Source: Cristatella mucedo (Eukaryota; Bryozoa; Phylactolaemata; Cristatellidae). From it: a stretch of DNA of 64,000 bases. Shown here one piece after another: positions 62,601 through 64,000 of this stretch. The stretch covers positions 2,188,501-2,252,500 of the forward strand of contig WPIO01000012.1 in NCBI GenBank assembly GCA_009760855.2. The letters are read 5' to 3'. Positions within the stretch are counted from its first letter, which is position 1. Every line of letters starts with the position of its first letter. Position numbers and translations under genes: made by a program. Below the pieces are notes generated by a model. That model was not told where the DNA came from. It did no database searches and saw nothing but the letters and a program-made list of their open reading frames with translations.

Positions 62601-63376
62601 AAGGCCTCCTTCAATGCTGCCGTTCGGCAGTGCTCTTTCCATGCTGCTGCACATAGTGAAAGGACCTGTGGAGATGCTGAGCCGAAGATGCACCGACCGC
62701 GGTGGGCTGGCAAGCGTTGGCATTGATGGACATCGCGATGGTAGCCACGACGACCAAGGCCCAGCCGAGCATGCCAGCAGCCGAGCTGCTCCGTATCCGG
62801 CCATGCTTGTGCGCAGTGCCTCGTCATTGCTGGCCGCCTTGGTTGGCGAGCTGGCTGCCAGCGCTTGCGGAGAGACGGTGAGTAGCGGAGGCGCCATTGC
62901 ATCTCTTCTTTCTTTAAAAAAAATGTGGCACTCTAGGCACTGGCTTGCCGTGTGAATTCCCTGACCAGCAGTCATCATTGCATTATTGGTGCGATGCACG
63001 ATGTTTTTTAGCCATTGCACAAGCTGTTACCCCGCCCCCTACTCATGGGGGGAGACAGCTGCGTGGCTGCTGCCGTTGCTAATGCTGTTGCCTGCCCGGT
63101 GGCAAGTCCTGTTGTCACGTGCTCACTGCTGCCATTGTGGACCGTGTGCTTCGCGTGTGTCGGCAGGAGGACGGCATTGGAGTTCCTCTGCACTCGTTAC
63201 TGTCCTCGCCGCTGCGCTTTAACCGTACGAGCCCGAGTGCTTACTGGAACACGGGCAATGGCAGCCCTGACGCCGTCTGCGTGTCAGTCGACCAGCCCGG
63301 CATCCTCCTCGCTGGCGCCTCTGTCTATGGCGGTGGAGGTGGCACCTACGAATACGAACTGGATATACTGGACGAG
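30337..63376 (+). CDS. MYCBP2: MYCBP2/PAM/Highwire/RPM-1 orthologue, 28 exons seen, partial at both ends
   Basis: PHR-family E3 ubiquitin ligases are giant cytosolic/axonal proteins that control synapse growth and axon degeneration by targeting proteins such as DLK kinase and NMNAT2 for degradation. Twenty-eight exons with GT-AG borders join in matching phase to about 1,825 codons. The order matches the animal family: N-terminal helical part (residues 1-185 of the model), RCC1-like domain (about 190-980) with motifs such as VNNKGQCGR and NQYGQLG, an internal Cys cluster ([14 protein letters not shown]), first PHR domain (about 1145-1300; [25 protein letters not shown]), linker, and start of PHR2 ([22 protein letters not shown]). 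Human MYCBP2 is about 4,680 residues, so more than half of the gene, including the Myc-binding, B-box and RING/TC-RING parts, lies past the right edge. First exon(s) with the start codon were not found. No frameshift or stop interrupts the model, so it looks functional. Confidence 0.95.
30392..30610 (+). other. 219-bp intron without in-frame stop
   Basis: Length divisible by three, GTGAGT...TTTGCAG, and open in the frame of both flanking exons. Retention would add 73 residues without breaking the protein. Confidence 0.85.
30611..30764 (+). CDS. MYCBP2: MYCBP2 exon, N-terminal helical part
   Basis: TTTTTGCAG acceptor and GTAAGG donor; enters phase 0, leaves phase 1. It encodes [20 protein letters not shown] and [11 protein letters not shown], which line up with the conserved GLCEVFELIKET / ALLNVLQGQQPE block of vertebrate MYCBP2. 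Confidence 0.93.
30845..30945 (+). repeat. LINE 3' tail in MYCBP2 intron
   Basis: CCTTTGCAGCATGCATAAAT, CCTAGACGGAGATCAATTTCTCTGAGGGTGC, ATACAAATGTATTATTATTATT matches the end of the L2-like family. Confidence 0.8.
31078..31283 (+). CDS. MYCBP2: MYCBP2 exon, N-terminal helical part
   Basis: Acceptor CTGCTGCAG, donor GTGAGT; phase 1 to phase 0. It encodes [11 protein letters not shown] and [19 protein letters not shown], matching SLFQLLLEI and the SLVASWGETGRTL block of the family. It holds a Gly/Ser-rich insert (GGGSGSDS) not seen in vertebrates. Confidence 0.93.
31411..31552 (+). CDS. MYCBP2: MYCBP2 exon, N-terminal helical part
   Basis: Acceptor GGATTGCAG, donor GTATAG; phase 0 to phase 1. 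It encodes [17 protein letters not shown] and [11 protein letters not shown], matching VPTILNSLQRSVQAVLV and WFSNGIKKAAL of the vertebrate protein. Confidence 0.94.
31742..31800. repeat. (TG)n/(CG) microsatellite
   Basis: TG dinucleotides with interspersed GCGC steps. Confidence 0.96.
31985..32085 (-). repeat. tRNA-like SINE head relic
   Basis: Minus strand reads AGTCTGGTGGTAAAGTGACTGC and CATGGCGTGGGTCCGAGTCC, i.e. box A- and box B-like blocks spaced as in the other SINEs. The body is not clear. Confidence 0.5.
32095..32600 (+). mobile_element. L2-like LINE 3' part in MYCBP2 intron
   Basis: CTTGGTGCAAAATTCGGTTGCC, CCACTGCCGCATTACATCACC and TTCAAATCCTTAGGTGACTG match 10395-10740 of the main LINE. 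A short GGGCATATATGAAGTGCCT segment from SINE A follows near 32560. Confidence 0.78.
32605..33878. other. Intron sequence, unassigned
   Basis: Middle of the intron 31553-34066; no recognised repeat or coding homology. Confidence 0.5.
33880..33970 (+). repeat. LINE 3' tail with (TTA)n
   Basis: TAGAAAGAGATTGTGTTCTTTTAGGATGCTATAACA followed by nine ATT units; end of an L2-like copy in intron. Confidence 0.75.
34067..34185 (+). CDS. MYCBP2: MYCBP2 exon, start of RCC1-like domain
   Basis: Acceptor TTCATTCAG, donor GTATGC; phase 1 to 0. It reads [11 protein letters not shown] then [12 protein letters not shown], matching DGFFLYLLCKDGLYKIGSGYSGTV at the start of the RCC1-like domain. Confidence 0.94.
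34388..34603. repeat. Long compound (TA)n microsatellite with ATGCATAC inserts
   Basis: About 215 bases of almost pure TA. ATGCATACATATATAT units repeat four times in the middle. Self-complementary throughout, with spurious Tyr/Ile frames on both strands. It lies about 200 bases after the exon 34067-34185. Confidence 0.97.
35026..35115 (+). CDS. MYCBP2: MYCBP2 exon, RCC1-like domain
   Basis: Acceptor TTATTTGCAG, donor GTAAGTG; 90 bases in phase 0. It begins [11 protein letters not shown] (family: GHIYNSTSRI) and ends [10 protein letters not shown] (family: KSWLGYAQ). Confidence 0.92.
35642..35695. repeat. (CA)n-(TA)n microsatellite
   Basis: GCACACACACA followed by pure TA. Confidence 0.97.
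36199..36962 (-). mobile_element. L2-like LINE 3' end, well preserved
   Basis: Minus strand encodes an open 100-codon stretch with [40 protein letters not shown] and [17 protein letters not shown]. The 3' UTR and GAGATCAAGTTCTCTGAGGGCGC tail end in (TTA)n at 36199. It is the least decayed 3' end in the window. Confidence 0.93.
38863..38971 (+). CDS. MYCBP2: MYCBP2 exon, RCC1-like domain
   Basis: Acceptor TTCGTTTCAG, donor GTAAGC; phase 0 to 1. It encodes [20 protein letters not shown] and [10 protein letters not shown], aligning with YLLYRDVNNHSMTAIRIS and TLEQDGTVML. Confidence 0.93.
38972..40219 (+). other. MYCBP2 intron, 1.2 kb
   Basis: Holds a SINE B relic at 39115-39245; the remainder has no recognised content. 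Confidence 0.7.
39115..39245 (-). repeat. SINE family B relic
   Basis: Minus strand keeps GCCCAAGTCGTGGTTTGCATCC (box B area), TTTTATTGCCACTGCCAGTG, GGTGATAACCCCTAAGGCTCC. Diverged. Confidence 0.65.
40220..40287 (+). CDS. MYCBP2: MYCBP2 exon, RCC1-like domain (short)
   Basis: Acceptor CAATTTGTAG, donor GTAAAG; phase 1 to 0. It encodes [17 protein letters not shown] (family: ILFTDGEYINQIAASRDD). An open frame continues into the intron, but the phase and homology of the next exon fix the donor here. Confidence 0.85.
40641..40785 (+). CDS. MYCBP2: MYCBP2 exon, RCC1-like domain
   Basis: Acceptor TATTAAAG, donor GTAAGC; phase 0 to 1. It encodes [16 protein letters not shown] and [20 protein letters not shown], aligning with the family segment ending FATSTEP and with QLKLARKCLHACGISLFDL. 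Confidence 0.88.
41103..41450 (+). CDS. MYCBP2: MYCBP2 exon, RCC1 repeats
   Basis: Acceptor GCTGTTTAG; phase 1 to 1. It encodes two RCC1-type blades: [20 protein letters not shown] and [20 protein letters not shown], then RRGEDGETG. The donor is either GTGCAG at 41451 or GTCAGT at 41457. Both keep frame and would differ by two residues. The first gives the better match to the family (GEDGES-TKSRR). Confidence 0.92.
41581..41748 (+). CDS. MYCBP2: MYCBP2 exon, RCC1 repeat
   Basis: Acceptor TGATCTTAG, donor GTAAGA; phase 1 to 1. It encodes [20 protein letters not shown] and [19 protein letters not shown], matching KPYKPKKIIKMEGKIVVYTA and SSSVISKDGELYMFGKDAI. Confidence 0.95.
42715..42835 (+). 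repeat. LINE 3' tail relic
   Basis: GTGTGCTTCCTTCCCAGTAGATGTGACGTGC then ATATAAATGTGTTACTATTG and ATTATTATTA; a weak end of an L2-like copy. Confidence 0.5.
42892..42978. repeat. 21-bp minisatellite, about four copies
   Basis: CTCTCCTGCTACCGACATCTT-type units in perfect register; the last copy is degraded. Confidence 0.93.
43415..43545 (+). repeat. SINE family B relic
   Basis: GAGTTCGAGCCCTGAAGCAGG (box B area) and AAATGAGGCTGCTGAATCAGCCTGTC tail; middle degraded. Confidence 0.65.
44076..44228 (+). CDS. MYCBP2: MYCBP2 exon, RCC1 repeat
   Basis: Acceptor TTCTTCTTAG, donor GTAGGG; phase 1 to 1. It encodes [20 protein letters not shown] and [10 protein letters not shown], nearly identical to [30 protein letters not shown]. 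Confidence 0.96.
44357..44567 (+). CDS. MYCBP2: MYCBP2 exon, start of cysteine cluster
   Basis: Acceptor TGTTTGCAG, donor GTAAGTG; phase 1 to 2. It begins VNMAATLDG (family: VENMATAMDE) and ends with the Cys-rich run [19 protein letters not shown], almost identical to the family sequence. The acidic spacer of vertebrates is replaced by an unrelated stretch. Confidence 0.96.
44568..46499 (+). other. MYCBP2 intron, 1.9 kb
   Basis: Carries the foldback-like element; 45560-46490 is unassigned. Confidence 0.7.
44876..45530. mobile_element. Foldback-like interspersed element with long inverted arms
   Basis: Left arm 44876-45120 and right arm about 45345-45530 are inverted copies. For example AAAGAAAAGATGATTATGCA left is matched by AAAGGAAAAGATGATTGTGC on the minus strand of the right arm, and TACCTACAAAT occurs in both. 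The inner part (45120-45345) is not symmetric. The same A-B order recurs at 63475-63925. No transposase is visible, so it looks like a non-autonomous foldback/MITE-like DNA element. Confidence 0.75.
46500..46786 (+). CDS. MYCBP2: MYCBP2 exon, end of cysteine cluster
   Basis: Acceptor GCCTTTGCAG, donor GTAAGC; phase 2 to 1. It opens with [20 protein letters not shown] (family: ICGCGSGESGCAVCGCCKAC). The rest is an Ala/Glu/His-rich tail ([11 protein letters not shown]) with little conservation, ending IFRLS. Confidence 0.93.
46985..47137 (+). CDS. MYCBP2: MYCBP2 exon, charged linker within RCC1-like domain
   Basis: Acceptor CGGTTGCAG, donor GTAAAG; phase 1 to 1. It encodes [15 protein letters not shown] then [19 protein letters not shown], in the place of the family's HLQLRQEEKRQRV segment. 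I chose this acceptor because it is the one that restores phase; nearby AGs at 46946 and 46952 lead to a stop or the wrong frame. Confidence 0.8.
47235..47354 (+). CDS. MYCBP2: MYCBP2 exon, RCC1 repeat
   Basis: Acceptor is a CAGCAG tandem (exon may start at 47235 or 47238); donor GTAAGC; phase 1 to 1. It encodes [14 protein letters not shown] and [11 protein letters not shown] (family: VRFDCELRAVQVSCGFHHS). Confidence 0.9.
47509..47590 (+). CDS. MYCBP2: MYCBP2 exon, RCC1 repeat
   Basis: Acceptor GAACTTGCAG, donor GTAGGT; phase 1 to 2. It encodes [20 protein letters not shown], matching VLMENGDVYTFGYGQHGQLG. Confidence 0.95.
47740..48071 (+). CDS. MYCBP2: MYCBP2 exon, last RCC1 repeats
   Basis: Acceptor CTTATGCAG, donor GTGAGC; phase 2 to 1. 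It encodes [26 protein letters not shown] and [20 protein letters not shown]. These match QVTAGSNHTAVLLMDGQVF, GQLGRP and NIGSKYGRKATWIGASGDQ of the family. Confidence 0.95.
48540..48690 (-). repeat. SINE family B
   Basis: Minus strand: GACCCAGGTCATGGGTTCGAGTCC (box B), CCACAGCAAGTGGGGCTGATAGCC, TGAGGCTGTTGAATCAGCTG tail. Confidence 0.82.
48691..48830 (-). repeat. SINE family B, head-to-tail with the previous copy
   Basis: Minus strand: TGACTAGCCCAGAAGTAAGG, ACCAAGGTCGTGGATTTGAATCC, GGGGGGTTATACAGCCAAGGC. It lacks its own clear 3' tail and abuts the preceding SINE. Confidence 0.75.
48896..49040 (-). repeat. SINE family A, full length
   Basis: Minus strand: GAGCTGGATTGGTCCAGCAG, GGTCGTGGGCTCGAGCCCCG, GAATAGAGATTAAGTTCTCT then TGGGGTGCTATACAAATGAATTAT. 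Confidence 0.92.
49225..49570 (+). repeat. L2/Rex-like LINE relic, other lineage
   Basis: Decayed frames read [16 protein letters not shown] and [14 protein letters not shown], the post-RT segment (VQNAAARLV...ILTYKALHG) of L2/Rex-type LINEs. Distinct in wording from the dominant family. Confidence 0.6.
50065..50885 (-). mobile_element. L2-like LINE 3' end, with an internal insert
   Basis: The thumb part on the minus strand (about 50885-50455) matches the family. The tail with GAGATTTAGTTCTCTTAGAGC ends near 50065. Between them, 50160-50450 is not LINE-like and includes the short repeats listed next. Confidence 0.75.
50205..50395. repeat. Degenerate short repeats (GATCGAGCAATTYAC / GACCGCCGAGCC)
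   Basis: GGATCGAGCAATTCACTTTT occurs in tandem, followed by GAGCAATTTACACGGATCG variants and then CGACCACCAAGCCATTCGCG / CGATCTCCGAGCCATTCGCG / AGACCGCCGAGCC units. Confidence 0.75.
53001..53157 (+). CDS. MYCBP2: MYCBP2 exon between RCC1 and PHR1 domains
   Basis: Acceptor CTCGATATAG, donor GTGAAT; phase 1 to 2. It encodes [14 protein letters not shown] and [12 protein letters not shown], matching CLLINKVDGSCKTF and VCLDPVYDVIWR. It follows the longest intron in the window (about 4.9 kb). Confidence 0.93.
53354..53568 (+). CDS. MYCBP2: MYCBP2 exon between RCC1 and PHR1 domains
   Basis: Acceptor GTCCTTAG, donor GTAAGT; phase 2 to 1. It encodes [17 protein letters not shown] and [20 protein letters not shown], matching the SILSPELALPTGSRALTTR block. 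The first half is only weakly similar to the family. Confidence 0.9.
53569..55855 (+). other. MYCBP2 intron, 2.3 kb
   Basis: A weak tRNA/SINE-like relic on the minus strand lies near 54205-54305 (GATCCAGGAGGCCATTACTC, AGTTTGAGCCTCGG). The 54978-55166 open frame is not conserved and the flanking exons already join without it. Confidence 0.6.
55856..55999 (+). CDS. MYCBP2: MYCBP2 exon, entry to PHR1 domain
   Basis: Acceptor TTTTTTGCAG, donor GTAAGC; phase 1 to 1. It encodes [14 protein letters not shown] and [13 protein letters not shown], matching CLDTLAAMQDL and YSKEDYSVVNRFE, which lead into the first PHR beta-sandwich. Confidence 0.94.
56143..56270 (+). CDS. MYCBP2: MYCBP2 exon, PHR1 domain
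   Basis: Acceptor TTTTTCCAG, donor GTAAGC; phase 1 to 0. It encodes [20 protein letters not shown] and [18 protein letters not shown], nearly identical to the family core of PHR1. Confidence 0.97.
56271..58396 (+). other. MYCBP2 intron, 2.1 kb
   Basis: Contains a LINE 3' end at 57795-58190; 56280-57790 has no recognised content. Confidence 0.7.
57795..58190 (+). mobile_element. L2-like LINE 3' end
   Basis: GTACGAACCTCAAATCCTCTGG, CTCCCAAAGCCTAGAACTCACT, GCATGCTGACCCTATGCATGTC and AAAGTGATTCAGTTCTCTGAGGACACTATACAAATG followed by (TTA)n match the family's 3' region. Confidence 0.88.
58397..58623 (+). CDS. MYCBP2: MYCBP2 exon, PHR1 domain
   Basis: Acceptor ATTTTTTAG, donor GTAAGA; phase 0 to 2. 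It encodes [20 protein letters not shown] and [20 protein letters not shown], matching LFELGPDGG and [20 protein letters not shown]. Confidence 0.97.
58624..60722 (+). other. MYCBP2 intron, 2.1 kb
   Basis: Holds a LINE tail at 59090-59230; otherwise no recognised content. Confidence 0.7.
59090..59230 (+). repeat. LINE 3' tail
   Basis: GCGCATGTAAAGTGCTTACAAAGAGATTTTGTTCTCTTAGTGCACCATGCAAATTTATG, the end of an L2-like copy. Confidence 0.7.
60723..60963 (+). CDS. MYCBP2: MYCBP2 exon, end of PHR1 and start of linker
   Basis: Acceptor TTTATCCAG, donor GTAAGG; phase 2 to 0. It encodes [20 protein letters not shown] and [13 protein letters not shown], matching [24 protein letters not shown]. The rest is a Ser/Ala-rich linker ending in [10 protein letters not shown]. 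Confidence 0.96.
61128..61730 (+). CDS. MYCBP2: MYCBP2 exon, PHR1-PHR2 linker
   Basis: Acceptor in a run of T then AG, donor GTATGG; 603 bases in phase 0. It encodes [20 protein letters not shown] and [20 protein letters not shown] then [15 protein letters not shown]. These match CLRLLRVYTCEIYPVSAT and VLQECHNTFTACFHSFYPT. It carries a Ser/Ala/Arg-rich insert ([17 protein letters not shown]) in the middle. Confidence 0.95.
61950..62222 (+). CDS. MYCBP2: MYCBP2 exon, PHR1-PHR2 linker
   Basis: Acceptor CAATTTGCAG, donor GTGTGC; phase 0 to 0. It encodes [20 protein letters not shown] and [14 protein letters not shown], matching LLAAVMSALCHTSVKLTSIF and RFPLLVAHMEKL. Confidence 0.94.
62542..62877 (+). 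CDS. MYCBP2: MYCBP2 exon, PHR1-PHR2 linker
   Basis: Acceptor TTCACTGTAG immediately after an in-frame stop, donor GTGAGT; phase 0 to 0. It encodes [17 protein letters not shown] and [19 protein letters not shown], matching KMLVIVVLPVRNSLRR and CGLLASIVSELTASALGSEV. The first 25 codons are Ser/Ala-rich, so the acceptor is inferred from phase rather than homology. Confidence 0.85.
63167..63376 (+). CDS. MYCBP2: MYCBP2 exon, start of PHR2 domain (3' border uncertain)
   Basis: Acceptor GTGTCGGCAG; phase 0. It encodes [33 protein letters not shown] and [19 protein letters not shown], matching [32 protein letters not shown] and GFSVYGGGGIHEYELEVL. The donor is not certain: GTGGCC at 63377 fits the homology, but the frame stays open to 63424. 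Confidence 0.88.
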
Positions 63377-63474
63377 GTGGCCGTGCCTGTTGCACACGTG
63401 TGTGCAGGCTGCGTGATGTCATCGTAATTGTGATGCCTGTTTGCCTCTTGCTGCCCAGGCAAGCTGGCATTCTT

Positions 63475-63925
63475 GAAGGTAGATGTCGAGAAAATACTGA
63501 GAGGATTAGCCCAACAATCGAATAATTGTTTATGATACCTTTCACAAGACAAATATTATAAATGGTATCTGTAAGTTTTTATGATCAACATAAAAGGAAA
63601 GAATGGCAAAAAATGATCATCTGAACCGTGTCGAACCTGGAAGTAAACAGGAAGCAACATATCTACAAATAACAAATTTACTGATCTCAATATCATACAC
63701 GACTTGTGTCCCAACTTGTTAACCTTGGTACATCGAGGGTACATGCTTGCACCTTGTTGATGAACATGCTTGTGACTTTAAATTCCCTTACTCCGATAAT
63801 ACTTGGCGGATCAATGTGATATTTTAAGTGTAAGTTTAACTCTTCTTTTACACCACCACAGATGTTAATTTCTGATTTCGGTTGGATAACCTTTGCTATT
63901 CGTGACCGTGATTGCAAATAATAAG
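63475..63925 (+). mobile_element. Second copy of the foldback-like element, one arm plus inner part
   Basis: GATGTCGAGAAAATACTGAG, AACCGTGTCGAACCTGGAAG, CAACATATCTACAAATAACA and CCCAACTTGTTAACCTTGGTACATCGAGGG match the left arm at 44876-45120. From 63790 it continues into the inner part (CGATAATACTTGGCGGATCAATGTG), seen in reverse at 45130-45330. No inverted second arm before the CA repeat. Confidence 0.75.
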
Positions 63926-63940
63926 TTCAAGGACGTTTGG

Positions 63941-63941
<1 letters not shown>

Positions 63942-64000
<59 letters not shown>
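63942..64000. repeat. (CA)n microsatellite running off the window edge
   Basis: Pure CA for nearly 60 bases to the end of the sequence. Confidence 0.98.

Noticed and set aside
62231-62902. 223-codon minus-strand open frame, and the 168-codon frame at 62514-63020
   Set aside because: Shadow of the MYCBP2 exon 62542-62877 and its GC-rich flanks; the plus-strand frame has clear homology.

Overview
This is a stretch of a metazoan nuclear genome, with long introns, GT-AG splice sites, L2-like LINEs, tRNA-derived SINEs, decayed DNA transposons and microsatellites. The right half carries one large protein-coding gene on the + strand, which I identify as an orthologue of MYCBP2 (PAM/Highwire/RPM-1, the PHR family of giant E3 ubiquitin ligases). 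Protein similarity to the vertebrate protein is strong in the core motifs and weak elsewhere, so I infer an invertebrate host. I cannot name the phylum from the sequence alone.

Region by region. 1-30 kb has no convincing host coding gene. It is repeat-dense: a nearly complete but broken L2-like LINE (about 8.16-10.98 kb), many 3' LINE fragments, two tRNA-type SINE families (called A and B here), an inverted array of tandem repeats of about 185 bp (5.5-7.55 kb), a hAT-like/DUF4371 relic (17.9-18.35 kb), a Tc1-like relic (25.1-26.05 kb), and a CpG-rich island (about 18.54-19.96 kb) that may hold the promoter or 5' exon of the downstream gene. 30.3-63.4 kb contains 28 supported MYCBP2 exons, all joined in consistent phase into about 1,825 codons. 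The exons cover the armadillo-like N-terminal part, the RCC1-like domain with its internal cysteine cluster, the first PHR beta-sandwich, a linker, and the start of the second PHR domain. The 5' end of the gene was not recognised, and the gene continues beyond the right edge, where the linker, B-box and RING/TC-RING parts should lie. Introns hold further SINEs, LINE tails, a foldback-type element (about 44.88-45.53 kb; a second copy at 63.48-63.93 kb), a 21-bp minisatellite and long TA/CA repeats.

How the pieces relate. The single gene is a neuronal-type ubiquitin ligase scaffold. Almost everything else is mobile DNA. SINE family A shares its 3' tail with the resident L2-like LINE, which fits retroposition by that LINE's machinery. 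Family B has a different tail whose partner LINE is not in the window. Nested insertions give a relative order of activity. All coordinates of repeats are read by eye and are approximate to about 5-30 bases; exon borders are given to the base and are supported by phase agreement.
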